Position numbers and translations under genes: made by a program. The notes beneath the pieces are model-generated. The model worked only from the letters and a program-made list of their open reading frames with translations, was not told where the DNA came from and did no database searches. Of a DNA stretch of 64,000 nt, positions 36,131 to 44,329 are shown piece after piece. Origin of the DNA: Pseudomonas triticicola. GTDB taxonomy: Bacteria > Pseudomonadota > Gammaproteobacteria > Pseudomonadales > Pseudomonadaceae. Numbering within the stretch: position 1 is the stretch's first letter; the number at the start of each line of letters is the position of its first letter. The DNA lies in NCBI RefSeq assembly GCF_019145375.1, contig NZ_JAHSTX010000001.1, positions 4,241,501-4,305,500 on the forward strand, in the 5' to 3' direction.

Positions 36131-37288
36131 ATGAGTAGCATTTTTCAGCGCCCAGAACTGGCCGAGTCAATGGCTAACCAGCTTCTCAATCCAGGTGTGC
36201 TCGACGAAGGTCTGCGCTCAGGGTTATTTCTATCTGGCCTGCGCCGCACAGGCAAAACGACGTTTCTGAGGAACGACCTTATCCCGGCGTTGGAAGAAGC
36301 AGGTGCTTTGGTCATCTACGTCGACTTATGGAGCGACACTCTGGCTAACCCGGCAAAGCTCGTGCACAACGCCATCCGGGAAACCCTGAAAGATCTGCAA
36401 ACACCTGGCTCCTCTGCATTGGAAACATTCAAGCGAGTCAGCAATGTGGAAATCGGCGCCGCTGGATTCAAGTTCGGCTTCAAACTCGACAGTATTGGCA
36501 ATGCCGATGGTCCGACATTGGCTCAAGCACTCACAGAGGTCGTTGATCAGGCGAAGACTGATCTGGTGTTGATCATTGACGAAGTGCAGCACGCCATTTC
36601 CTCAGACGACGGCAATCAACTGCTCCTGGCACTCAAGGCCGCCCGCGATGCCATCAACCCTCGCCCGAAAACACCGGGATATTTTCTGTTTATTGGTACC
36701 GGCTCACACCGGGCACAAGTCAGCGAACTGACCGCAAAACGTAACCACGCCTTTTCCGGCGCCACGTCAGCCGCCTACCCGTTACTGCAAGGTGATTACG
36801 TTGAGTTCCTGCTCGACCGGCTAGCAATGACAGTAAAAAAGGAAAAATTGCCGTCCCTCGAAGCCGCTATTGAAGCGTTCAACACGTTGGGAAACCGACC
36901 TGAAGAAATGCTGAAAGCCCTACGCCAACTCTTGCAGCAGGAAGGTGAGCCCGATGTTTTCCTACCCGTAATAGCCAGCACATTACGTTCGGCCGCGGCG
37001 AGCATCGAACTGGAAAAAGTCGAGCAACTGGGTAGCCTGGCTCAAGCGGTTTTCAACAAGATCGCATCTACAGAAGGCGATGCTCGCGGAATTTTTTCTA
37101 CTGACGCAGCGGCTGAGTATTCGAGGTCCGTCGGACGAGAGGTACGGGTAGAAGAAATCCAACCGGTGGTGATTGCGTTGGTAGCCGAAAACATCATCAT
37201 GCGACGCGGGCATGGGATTTATGCGATCACAGATCAGTTCGTGCAGGAAATCTGGCTGGAAGAGCGGGCTTTGATAGAGGGGAGTTAG
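36131..37288 (+). CDS. P-loop AAA/STAND-type ATPase next to tRNA-Thr, unknown role
   Basis: A 385-residue ATPase. Walker A is GLRRTGKTTF (Lys42), Walker B LVLIIDEVQH (Asp150-Glu151), with a sensor region FLFIGTGSHRAQVSEL and, at the C-terminus, a winged-helix-like part (VIALVAENIIMRRGHGIYAITDQFVQEIW). This layout is like archaeal-type ATPases and STAND/Orc-like proteins. Many such lone ATPases in accessory DNA belong to defence or toxin systems, but no effector domain is visible here. It lies 235 bases past tRNA-Thr, with AAAAGGTG before ATG 36131. Codon use is less GC-biased than in neighbouring core genes. Confidence 0.8.
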   Translation: MSSIFQRPELAESMANQLLNPGVLDEGLRSGLFLSGLRRTGKTTFLRNDLIPALEEAGALVIYVDLWSDTLANPAKLVHNAIRETLKDLQTPGSSALETFKRVSNVEIGAAGFKFGFKLDSIGNADGPTLAQALTEVVDQAKTDLVLIIDEVQHAISSDDGNQLLLALKAARDAINPRPKTPGYFLFIGTGSHRAQVSELTAKRNHAFSGATSAAYPLLQGDYVEFLLDRLAMTVKKEKLPSLEAAIEAFNTLGNRPEEMLKALRQLLQQEGEPDVFLPVIASTLRSAAASIELEKVEQLGSLAQAVFNKIASTEGDARGIFSTDAAAEYSRSVGREVRVEEIQPVVIALVAENIIMRRGHGIYAITDQFVQEIWLEERALIEGS

Positions 37289-37417
37289 GCTCCAGGCAGG
37301 CTTCGAGACCCCCTCACAGTGTTGCTGGGACATCACAAGTTGATACGCAACGTTGATTACGGACTTGGCCCGTCCCGCATAAGCTGACCGCCGATAAATT
37401 AAACAGGTAGTCGAGTG

Positions 37418-37633
37418 ATGTCCAACTGGAACAACTGTCTGGAGATTCGCGAAACATTTGAGGAAGCTGGACACGCACTGTCGTTGTTCATCGACCTGCT
37501 TACATCCGATATTCAACTCACCGAGCGTAGCAGGCTAGCGTTGGCCAGTTATGGCAGAGCCAGTATGGAGGCCTTTGAGCGAGCAGAAAGCCAACTGCAC
37601 AATAGAGATGATACAAAGGACGATGTCTCGTGA
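37418..37633 (+). CDS. Small helical protein, unknown
   Basis: A 71-residue acidic protein predicted to be alpha-helical (IRETFEEAGHALSLFIDLL, RLALASYGRASMEAFERAESQL). No family recognised. It lies between the ATPase and the Xre-RES module. Only a weak ribosome site (AGG) precedes the ATG at 37418; a GTG one codon earlier is also possible. It may be part of the accessory patch. Confidence 0.5.
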   Translation: MSNWNNCLEIRETFEEAGHALSLFIDLLTSDIQLTERSRLALASYGRASMEAFERAESQLHNRDDTKDDVS

Positions 37634-37685
37634 TCGGAGTTCGAGCCGTGAAACTTTGCGGCTGCGCCCTATGCGAATCTGCCGG

Positions 37686-38366
37686 TTAGACCTGACTGAC
37701 CTCTAACACAAACGAAATCCTGCCCTCACTCGCGCTCCACACATACCGCAAATGCTTGCCCTGCTTCGGAATCGAAACCGCTGGCGGGCGGAACGTTGCA
37801 ACGCATTCATGCCCAGGCAACCGCACGCTGTTATAGAGCAAGCCCCACGACTCGGCGTCGCGCAGTTGTCGCGCGAACAGCTGTGATGGGCCATAGGCTT
37901 CAGGATCAGGCTGATGCAGATGATCAAAGCCATGACGAATATCATGCAGCGGCCTGATCACTTGATTGATGTAAGTACGCATGGTCAATTCAAGATCAGC
38001 TTCCTGGGTCGCAGCGAGAAAACGTTCCTGATGAAAACAGGTTTCGGCGATGGCCGCAGCCTGACTGCTGGCGGCGTAATAGACGCCAAAGGTGCCGTCA
38101 GTGAAACGGCTGCGTTTGCCGACGTGAGTGAACGCGGCCATCACCGGGCTGGAACCGGGGCCGGACAGGCGATCTTCGGGACGTACGCGGGCAAGGACGC
38201 CGGCCTGTTCGATCAGCCGATCATTGGTCAGTGCTTCGATGGCGTAGGCAACTTCAAGGTCCTCCGGTTCGAGGACATCTTCGAACAGCGCAATCGGCGG
38301 GAAGCTGCTGTTGACGATACGATAGGCGCGCGGCCATGGCACATCGACTTGCGCCGGCGCTTTCAA
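37686..38366 (-). CDS. RES-domain toxin (NAD+-degrading family)
   Basis: A 226-residue RES domain protein. RES toxins of Xre-RES modules consume cellular NAD+. Conserved features are the start VPWPRAYRIVNSSFPP, SGPGSSPVMAAFTH, GVYYAASSQAAAIAETCFH and the late VRLPGHECVATFRPPAV. No ATG exists at the family start. TTG at 38366 overlaps the antitoxin stop (TTGA) and has GGAG 7 bases ahead, so I infer a TTG start with translational coupling. The weak start codon would help keep toxin below antitoxin. Confidence 0.88.
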   Translation of the reverse strand: MKAPAQVDVPWPRAYRIVNSSFPPIALFEDVLEPEDLEVAYAIEALTNDRLIEQAGVLARVRPEDRLSGPGSSPVMAAFTHVGKRSRFTDGTFGVYYAASSQAAAIAETCFHQERFLAATQEADLELTMRTYINQVIRPLHDIRHGFDHLHQPDPEAYGPSQLFARQLRDAESWGLLYNSVRLPGHECVATFRPPAVSIPKQGKHLRYVWSASEGRISFVLEVSQV

Positions 38367-38770
38367 CCGCGCACTCCGTCGAGGTAGCGGCGCACATCGG
38401 CGATATCGACCACCCGGCCTGCCAGCATGTAATCCAGCGCGGTTTTGCCGTTGAACGGTGCCGCCGTGTTGGGGCTGCTGACCCAATCGTAGGCGCGCTC
38501 GCGGCTGTTGCTGAAGATGATGCTCAACGCCTTGTGGATGCCCATCAGATAAGAAATGCGCTCGAGCGTGTCGTGGGGCAGACGTATGTTCGGCAGGTGT
38601 TTGTATTTGTAGAACGTAGTGTTGCCGACTCCTCCGAGCAGGGTGCGTTGTTGCTCGGCGTTGCAGCCCCAGTGCTTCATGAGGTTGAAGAAGAACTTCA
38701 GCGCAACGCGCCCGGCTTCGGGGACGTCGAGTTGTTCGCGTGGGTTTAACGCAGTAGATGAAGTTGGCAT
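38363..38770 (-). CDS. Xre/ParS-type antitoxin of the RES toxin
   Basis: A 135-residue antitoxin: an N-terminal Xre-like DNA-binding part (LMKHWGCNAEQQRTLLGGVGNTTFYKYK) and the C-terminal toxin-binding domain with LMGIHKALSIIFSNSRERAYDWVSSPNTAAPFNGKTALDYML, which is the classic MbcA/ParS/Xre signature. GGAGGCGGCCAA precedes ATG 38770, which decides against the frame start at 38824. A symmetric operator-like site lies 39 bases upstream. Confidence 0.92.
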   Translation of the reverse strand: MPTSSTALNPREQLDVPEAGRVALKFFFNLMKHWGCNAEQQRTLLGGVGNTTFYKYKHLPNIRLPHDTLERISYLMGIHKALSIIFSNSRERAYDWVSSPNTAAPFNGKTALDYMLAGRVVDIADVRRYLDGVRG

Positions 38771-38808
38771 TTGGCCGCCTCCAGAGAAATCATCATGCCT
38801 TGAGGTTA

Positions 38809-38822
38809 GTACATATCTGTAC
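38809..38822. promoter_or_regulatory. Candidate operator of the Xre-RES operon
   Basis: The perfect inverted repeat GTACA-TATC-TGTAC lies 39 bases before the antitoxin ATG. Antitoxins of this class repress their own operon at such sites. Confidence 0.5.
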
Positions 38823-39082
38823 ATTTACCCAAAATTAATACACTGATGAACAACCGTGCAGACTGAAAAATCCATGCTTCTCGCACGCATTTTTTGATCT
38901 CCATCACCCCCATCCCAGCAAAAACCCCGATCCTCTGTCAGCCTCCAGCCATCGGCGGGGAAATCAATTCGCTACTAAAGCCGCGACAACTATGCTCAGG
39001 TGCAGGAATATAGCCGGCATATGGCGCCGTTTCGGTCGTTTCGTACACAACAATACCCAGCCCACTTCAGAGGGCATTACCC
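38823..39082. other. Divergent spacer between Xre-RES and the LysR gene
   Basis: No ORF, RNA gene or repeat is seen. AGAGGG before 39083 is the ribosome site of the LysR gene. Confidence 0.55.
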
Positions 39083-40009
39083 ATGGATAGCAGAACCTTA
39101 CGCAACCTCATGCGCATCGTGCAGACCGGCTCGTTGTCGGCCGCAGCCGAGCATTCGTGCCTGACCGTGCAGGCGTTGGCCGCACAGTTGAACAAGGTCG
39201 AAGAGCAGTTCGGTTTCCGCTTGTTTCGCCGTTCCAACAAGGGCCTGACGCTGACGCCGCAAGGCACGGAGCTCACGCCTTACATCGACAAAGTGTTGAT
39301 CGCCACGCGACAGATGGAAGAAAAGGTCGAAGCGCTGAAGGTGCCCGGGCAGCGGACGTTGAAGGTGGCGTTGAACAACACCCTGTCGCCTGATTTCAAC
39401 CGGCGCATGATCGGACGCCTGATCGAGGTGTTTCCCGATTATCAGATGGAATTCAGCTACGCCGAGTCGATGGAAAACCTCAGCAAGCTGAAGAACGAAG
39501 ATTTCGACCTTGCCGTGCTGATCGGCCCGCAGCGGCCGGGGCTGCCGAGCATCGTCCTGCCGGATGTGCAGGTGCAGGTGGTCGGTGCGCATTGCGGTCA
39601 GGAAAACGATCCGCTGACTTTGCTGGGCAACAAGTTCCAGGTGCGTCCTGCGGAAGATTGTCCGTATTCCCACAGCTTTTTGCGTTTTCTCGACGCCGGG
39701 CTGGGCAATCACGAGAACGGCCAGCGCATGGTCTATTCCTGCAGCGAAACCCTGACGCTGTCGTTGATCACGCAGATGGATGCGGTCGGCATGGTCTCGC
39801 GTGAAGCGGCGCAGAAAAACGGCCTGACGATTTTTCCCGGTTTCGAGGATTTCCTCGAAGTGCGCCTGGCGGTAAACAACCCGGAGTTGTCCCACCAGGC
39901 GCTGAACGACGTCGTTGATCTGCCGCTACATGAACGAGCCGAGCGCAATGTACGCAGCCGTCCCCACCGCCACACTGAGAAAGAGGTTTTTGCTGAAATA
40001 CGCACATAG
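39083..40009 (+). CDS. LysR-family regulator next to azlCD operon
   Basis: A 308-residue LysR-type regulator. The winged helix (LRNLMRIVQTGSLSAAAEHSCLTVQALAAQLNKVEEQFGFRLFRR) is intact and the effector domain follows (LKVALNNTLSPDFNRRMIGRL...). The C-terminal 28 residues read RAERNVRSRPHRHTEKEVFAEIRT and do not look like a conserved LysR end. They are encoded in the 84 bases that overlap the convergent azlD gene, so the true stop may have been lost. A likely target is the dioxygenase-GNAT-azlCD operon. Confidence 0.88.
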   Translation: MDSRTLRNLMRIVQTGSLSAAAEHSCLTVQALAAQLNKVEEQFGFRLFRRSNKGLTLTPQGTELTPYIDKVLIATRQMEEKVEALKVPGQRTLKVALNNTLSPDFNRRMIGRLIEVFPDYQMEFSYAESMENLSKLKNEDFDLAVLIGPQRPGLPSIVLPDVQVQVVGAHCGQENDPLTLLGNKFQVRPAEDCPYSHSFLRFLDAGLGNHENGQRMVYSCSETLTLSLITQMDAVGMVSREAAQKNGLTIFPGFEDFLEVRLAVNNPELSHQALNDVVDLPLHERAERNVRSRPHRHTEKEVFAEIRT

Positions 40010-40243
40010 CAACGTCGGAATCGCGGCATAGAATTCCGGGCGATCGAGCTGAATATGCCGGTCCTTGATCAACAGGGGCGTGAGGCTGATCGCAGCGACG
40101 ATCGCCACCGGCAAATATTCCAGTGCGCGCGCCACGAACGGCGGCCAGTGTTCGGTGTTGATCTGCAGCGGCAAGGCGCGCGGCAGGAAGGTCACCGCCA
40201 TCATCAGCACCACCACCAGAATCAGGAACGTTTGGTCAGGCAT
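39926..40243 (-). CDS. azlD: AzlD-like small subunit of branched-chain amino acid exporter
   Basis: A 105-residue membrane protein with about four helices (FLILVVVLMMAVTFLPRALP, EYLPVAIVAAISLTPLL, FYAAIPTLLCAYFSKN, FLSVAVGTAAYIALG). The ALEYLP and AYFSKN motifs fit AzlD. It overlaps azlC by 22 bases. AzlCD exports branched-chain amino acids or analogues. Confidence 0.92.
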   Translation of the reverse strand: MPDQTFLILVVVLMMAVTFLPRALPLQINTEHWPPFVARALEYLPVAIVAAISLTPLLIKDRHIQLDRPEFYAAIPTLLCAYFSKNLFLSVAVGTAAYIALGSFM

Positions 40244-40938
40244 ACACCCACTCCGCAGCCCACAAACGTGGCGATAAATACGTTGAAGGGCGAACTGCCG
40301 ATCAGGCTCAGCGCACCCATGCACACCACGGCGGCAGCGGCAGCGATCAGTTTGTTGCGCGTGTTGCACAGCGAGACCAGCACGTAGAGCATCATCGCCG
40401 TCAGCGCGTAGTCGAGCTGATACTTGATCAAGTGCGCCGCGTACTGCGCGCAGACCGCACCAAGCAAACCGCCGAGCACCCACGAGGTGTGGCAGAACAG
40501 GTTGAAACCGATCAGATAACGCACGTTGACCGGAGCGCCTGTACCGAGCTTGACGCTGTGAAAGGCGAAGGATTCATCCGTCAGGCCACCGGCGTAAGCC
40601 CAACGCTCCATGCGGCTCAAGCCTAATGCGCGCAGGGCTTTGGCCATGTACACCGACATCAGCATGTGCCGCGCATTGATCAGAAACGTGGTCAGCACAA
40701 TGGTGGTCAGCGACGCACCGCTGGAGATCAGCGCCAGCGCGGCGAATTGCGAAGCGCCGGCATAGACAAACAAGCACATCGCCACCGGCAGCCACATCGG
40801 CAGGCCGGCGTTGACCGCCATCAACCCGAAGACAAATGACACGGTGAAATACCCGGCGACCACCGGGCTGGCTTCGGCAAACGTGCGCGACGGCTGATGA
40901 GTCGCCATCAGCGGCGCGCTGCCGGACCTTTCATTCAT
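40222..40938 (-). CDS. azlC: AzlC-family amino acid exporter subunit
   Basis: A 238-residue inner-membrane protein, the large subunit of AzlCD. The family pattern is clear: FVYAGASQFAALALI, FLINARHMLMSVYMAKAL, GGLTDESFAF and WVLGGLLGA. The ATG at 40938 overlaps the stop of the GNAT gene (ATGA), which fixes the start and shows operon coupling. Confidence 0.93.
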   Translation of the reverse strand: MNERSGSAPLMATHQPSRTFAEASPVVAGYFTVSFVFGLMAVNAGLPMWLPVAMCLFVYAGASQFAALALISSGASLTTIVLTTFLINARHMLMSVYMAKALRALGLSRMERWAYAGGLTDESFAFHSVKLGTGAPVNVRYLIGFNLFCHTSWVLGGLLGAVCAQYAAHLIKYQLDYALTAMMLYVLVSLCNTRNKLIAAAAAVVCMGALSLIGSSPFNVFIATFVGCGVGVCLTKRS

Positions 40939-41402
40939 AGATCCCTCTCAAATGTTCGTTCGCCGTGAGGCTCGCAAAAACCCTGGGCGGTCCAGAATCG
41001 CTTGCCCGCGAGGTTAGCATCGTCGACGAACAGAAACATCCGCAGCACCCCGACCCGTTTCATGTCGGACGACGCTGCTTCGACCAAACGCTGGCCCACG
41101 CCCTGGCTGCGGTAACGCGGGCTCACGGCCAGATGGTTGATCGTGCCGCGACTGCCGAGCATGCCACCGAGCACCGCGCCGACGATCTCGCCCTCGACAT
41201 CGAAAGCCAGATACGCCGTGGTGGTTTTCTGGATCAACACGCCGCGCAGGCATTTGGCGTCCTGCCATTCGCAGAACGACACTTCGTCGAACTGGCGGAA
41301 GAAGCGCTCCATGCGTTGCGCATCCTTGGCAGATGCGCGGCGCAGTACCACTGGCGTCGAGCACTCGACGCCGTCGATTGGGGTGATCTGATTAGCGAAC
41401 AA
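40935..41402 (-). CDS. GNAT-family N-acetyltransferase
   Basis: A GNAT domain with the acetyl-CoA pyrophosphate loop in INHLAVSPRYRSQGVGQRLVEAA and the end segment NLAGKRFWTAQGFCEP. No ATG is available: TTG at 41402 overlaps the dioxygenase stop by 11 bases and GTG at 41351 lies at the start of the domain (VVLRRASAKDA). I give the longer form; the start is uncertain. Placed between an amino acid hydroxylase and an amino acid exporter, it could acetylate the hydroxylated product, which is inference. Confidence 0.85.
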   Translation of the reverse strand: MFANQITPIDGVECSTPVVLRRASAKDAQRMERFFRQFDEVSFCEWQDAKCLRGVLIQKTTTAYLAFDVEGEIVGAVLGGMLGSRGTINHLAVSPRYRSQGVGQRLVEAASSDMKRVGVLRMFLFVDDANLAGKRFWTAQGFCEPHGERTFERDL

Positions 41403-42138
41403 TGTCGAAAGCGGTCCCGGGCCGCGAGAAGGAAATCGCCAGAATCTGCCGGTACGCCATGGCATGGGTGTGGGTGTTGCGCGCCGGGGTCACGTAATGG
41501 CGCATGTCGCGATCGAGGAAGTAGGTGGTATCGAGAATTTCCTCGTAGGTGGTCGCCGCCAGTTGCTGCTGATGAATGTCATACAAACGACTCTCAGCGC
41601 CCTCGACATTATTGCGCCCCCAGAAGTGCACGCCGCTGAACGGATAGCCGTCGCAATGAATACCTTCAGGAGTGATTTCCAGCTGTTTGCCGGGTTTGAT
41701 CTCGATGCGGATCTGATGGATCTGGCACTGCCAGATTTCATCGTGCAACTCTTCCGGCAGGACACTTTTGTACACTTCGAAATCGGTGTCGATCAGGCTG
41801 CGCATCACCGGCGAAGAGATCACTTCTTCGGAAAAGTCCTGAAAGTGTCGTACCACGCCACCGACGTAAGCGTTGTTCTCTTTCGATTGCACGTAAGCGC
41901 GATGCTCAAGTTGCTTGAGCTCACGGGTTTTCGGATTGTATTCAAAGTCGCTGTAACGACGATAACGCATGCCGGCTTCGGCCTGACCGTAGTAGCTGTC
42001 AGGCTCCATGTTTTCCCAACTTTTGGTCAGTCTGACGAAGTCGGCAAAATGACCGTAGAGATTGAAGTCACCACCCTGGACGTTGACAAACTTGTCGCGC
42101 CGTAGCGATTCGCCCACTTCTCTGTTCAAAACGATCAT
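41392..42138 (-). CDS. 2-oxoglutarate/Fe(II) dioxygenase, amino acid hydroxylase type
   Basis: A 248-residue protein of the 2OG-Fe_Oxy_2 family that includes L-isoleucine 4-hydroxylase of Bacillus. Iron ligands fit His161 and Asp163 in GIHCDGYPFSGVHFWGRNN and His214 in MRHYVTP; Arg230 in AYRQILAISFS should bind 2-oxoglutarate. The motif DSYYGQAEAGMRYRRYSDF also matches the family N-terminal pattern. GGAGAATTTGGTA precedes ATG 42138. It is first of a tight operon: dioxygenase, GNAT, azlC, azlD. A free branched-chain amino acid is the likely substrate. Confidence 0.87.
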   Translation of the reverse strand: MIVLNREVGESLRRDKFVNVQGGDFNLYGHFADFVRLTKSWENMEPDSYYGQAEAGMRYRRYSDFEYNPKTRELKQLEHRAYVQSKENNAYVGGVVRHFQDFSEEVISSPVMRSLIDTDFEVYKSVLPEELHDEIWQCQIHQIRIEIKPGKQLEITPEGIHCDGYPFSGVHFWGRNNVEGAESRLYDIHQQQLAATTYEEILDTTYFLDRDMRHYVTPARNTHTHAMAYRQILAISFSRPGTAFDIVR

Positions 42139-42311
42139 TACCAAATTCTCCGCTGCGTTGAACGCCCTAATCTATTGGGTGGAGAATTTGCGTCCATGAG
42201 AAAGAATTTCAGGCATTTGAAGCACTGCTTGAAACGGAATCTGCAGCGCTTGAAAAACGACTTTTACATGACAAGAACACCGGTTATTTGCGGTTTCGCT
42301 GAAAAACCGCC

Positions 42312-42345
42312 GAAAAAAAACCCCGAACGAATCGGGGTTTTCTCA
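42312..42345 (-). terminator. Rho-independent terminator of the oprD-like gene
   Basis: Stem AAAACCCCGA/TCGGGGTTTT with an A/C/G loop; on the - strand a run of eight T residues follows. It also faces the dioxygenase operon promoter region. Confidence 0.9.
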
Positions 42346-42368
42346 TTTTTCTTACAGCGGATCGATCA

Positions 42369-43655
42369 TCAGAAGATGTTGATCGGATAGTCCACGAATA
42401 CCCGCAGTTCGTTACCGCTGACGTTGTACTCGCTGGATTTCTGCGATACGCGCAGGATCGAGCTGCGCAACTTCACGCTCAGGTCTTTGGCCGGGCCACT
42501 CTGCACGACGTACTTGAACTGGTTGAAGATCTCACGCTCGGTGCCGCCTTCGCTGGTGGACGTGGTGATGTTGTCGCCGCGCACGTAAGCGAAGTTGTAG
42601 CTCAGGCCCGGAACACCGAACGAACCAAAGTCCAGGCCGTAACCCAGCTGCCAGCTGCGTTCGTCTTCGGCGTTGAAGTCAGACCAGTAGGAGTTGGCCA
42701 GGTAGATGGAGTTACCACCGTCGCCAACACGACCCTGGTCTTTCTGATAGCCGCCATAGGCGTAGCCCAAGTTGCTGTCGCCAGTGGAACGCTGATGCGC
42801 CACAGTGAACGAGTGCGGGCCAGTGGCGAAGGTGGCTGCCAGGCTCCAGATCTTGTTGTCGTCGCCAGTTACACCGTTTTCGCGGACATAGGAGTTGTCC
42901 AGCTTGGTGCGATAGCCGTTGAAATCCAGGGTCAGGGACTGATCCTTGTTGAACGGGATCACGTAGTTGGCGTTCACGTACTGTTTCTTCAAGACGTCTT
43001 CAACGTCGGACGCATACAGCGCGCCTTTGAAGTGTTCGGTGAACTGATAGCTGCCGCCCAACACGTTGATCGACTTCAGACCGCCGCTGTCACGGCCTTC
43101 ATCGCTCTTGCGCGACTCGGCGGTGAATCGGCCGGCGTTCAATTCCAGGCCTTGGATCTCACGGGAGGTGATCAAAGTACCGGTATAGCTTTCCGGCAGC
43201 AGACGCACGTTGTCGTAGCTCAGCACCGGCAGGGCCGGCATCTGGTCGCCATAGGTCAACACGGTGTTGGACACACGGAATTTGACCGCTGCGCCGCCCT
43301 TGGCGATGTCGTGGTTCGCACGACCGTCATTTTCCTGTTTGAAGAAGTCGATGCCGCCGGCGCCGCTACGGCCCTTGCCGCCGTCCAGGCGCAATGCGTA
43401 CAGACCGAAAGCGTCCACGCCGACACCGACGGTGCCTTGAGTGAAGCCCGACGAGAACGTACCGATGGCCGCTTGGCCCCATTCGGCCTTGTCCTTGTTA
43501 CCGTCTTTGTAATCACGATTGATGTAGGCGTTGCGCAGCAGCACTTTCAGGCTGCTGTCTTCAACGAAACCCTTGGATTCGGCCTGGTCGTTAGCCATGG
43601 CCTGTGTAGCACTCAACATCCCCAGTGCGATCAGACTGATTCGCTTGTTCAACAT
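42369..43655 (-). CDS. OprD-family outer-membrane porin
   Basis: A 428-residue outer-membrane channel with a signal peptide (ISLIALGMLSATQAMAND). OprD family features include GFVEDSSLKVLLRNAYINRDYKDG, AEWGQAAIGTFSSGFTQGTVGVGVDAFG, VRLLPESYTG and alternating beta strands up to the terminal FVDYPINIF ending in Phe, the Bam signal. By position next to aguBA it corresponds to the OprE-like porin of P. aeruginosa as I recall it; substrate uncertain. AAGGAAAACAAA precedes ATG 43655. Confidence 0.93.
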   Translation of the reverse strand: MLNKRISLIALGMLSATQAMANDQAESKGFVEDSSLKVLLRNAYINRDYKDGNKDKAEWGQAAIGTFSSGFTQGTVGVGVDAFGLYALRLDGGKGRSGAGGIDFFKQENDGRANHDIAKGGAAVKFRVSNTVLTYGDQMPALPVLSYDNVRLLPESYTGTLITSREIQGLELNAGRFTAESRKSDEGRDSGGLKSINVLGGSYQFTEHFKGALYASDVEDVLKKQYVNANYVIPFNKDQSLTLDFNGYRTKLDNSYVRENGVTGDDNKIWSLAATFATGPHSFTVAHQRSTGDSNLGYAYGGYQKDQGRVGDGGNSIYLANSYWSDFNAEDERSWQLGYGLDFGSFGVPGLSYNFAYVRGDNITTSTSEGGTEREIFNQFKYVVQSGPAKDLSVKLRSSILRVSQKSSEYNVSGNELRVFVDYPINIF

Positions 43656-43668
43656 TTTGTTTTCCTTA

Positions 43669-43794
43669 TTACGGGTTGAAACGCGCTGTGTCGAACGGCT
43701 GAAACGGCGCTTTCTGCACTCTTGTATTCACCCCGAAACAAAAAGACCCGCCGACGTTAACGTCATGGCGGGCCTGCTCCTTATTTTGAGTCAT
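43669..43794 (-). other. Possible 41-codon leader ORF before the porin gene
   Basis: ATG 43794 opens a frame MTQNKEQARHDVNVGGSFCF and onwards that ends 13 bases before the porin ATG. The frame crosses the attenuator hairpin. I see no good ribosome site, so translation is doubtful. If real, it would be a regulatory leader rather than a functional protein. Confidence 0.3.
43735..43774 (-). promoter_or_regulatory. Attenuator-like terminator in the porin leader
   Basis: On the - strand the stem CCCGCC/GGCGGG encloses the palindrome GACGTTAACGTC and is followed by TCTTTTTGTTT. The structure is a complete intrinsic terminator placed about 90 bases before the porin ATG, so it would stop transcription unless relieved. 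Confidence 0.6.
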
Positions 43795-43949
43795 GGCGGT
43801 TAGCCACAGGCGTTGGGCCGAATCGTAGCCGCGCCCTGAACTGTGTGTCAATTTCAAGAATCGTCTTTAAATAGGCGAAAAACGTCTAAGAAACGTAATT
43901 TTTTTGCTCGGCTGTTGCAGAAAAAACGGATTAAACAGGGAGTTTGAAC

Positions 43950-44037
43950 TGTGGGAGCGAGCCTGCTCGCGAAGCGCTGGATCAGTCAACAAAGTCATTG
44001 GCAGGGCTGACGTCTTCGCGAGCAGGCTCGCTCCCAC
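43950..44037. repeat. REPIN, GAGCGAGCCTGCTCGCGA type, head-to-head
   Basis: Inverted copies of TGTGGGAGCGAGCCTGCTCG upstream of the porin gene and past the end of the small gene at 44117. Confidence 0.9.
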
Positions 44038-44066
44038 CTTTGAATACCTGTGGATAAAAATCAGGC

Positions 44067-44100
44067 AAAAAAAAGCGCCGCCATTCCGGCAGCGCTTTTA
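44067..44100 (-). terminator. Rho-independent terminator of the small gene at 44117
   Basis: Stem AAAAGCGC/GCGCTTTT with an inner GCC/GGC pair, followed on the - strand by eight T residues, 17 bases past the stop. Confidence 0.88.
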
Positions 44101-44116
44101 CCAATCCCTATTGTTC

Positions 44117-44329
44117 TTATCCTTCCATCACATCCCACAAGGCTTCCAGCTCGGCCTCGCTGAACAGGCCAGCGGGGTAACGCTCGATCATCATCCGGCG
44201 CGGATCAGGTTGTCTGATCTGACGCGTTCCATTGGACTTCAACCAGTGCGCGACAAGCTGGAGCGATTCGCCGTTGACGGCCATGGGATGCACAGTCCGC
44301 TCGCTGATTACGTTCACTTCGGCGTTCAT
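44117..44329 (-). CDS. Small protein of unknown function
   Basis: A 70-residue soluble protein (MNAEVNVISERTVHPMAVNG...MIERYPAGLFSEAELEALWDVMEG), without a known domain. A strong terminator and GGGGAGAGAG ahead of ATG 44329 support a real gene. The longer frame to 44371 lacks a ribosome site. It stands alone between the porin and aguA. Confidence 0.65.
   Translation of the reverse strand: MNAEVNVISERTVHPMAVNGESLQLVAHWLKSNGTRQIRQPDPRRMMIERYPAGLFSEAELEALWDVMEG

Noticed and set aside
42175..42390. 71-codon frame between the dioxygenase and porin genes
   Set aside because: It runs through the porin terminator and into the opposite gene.
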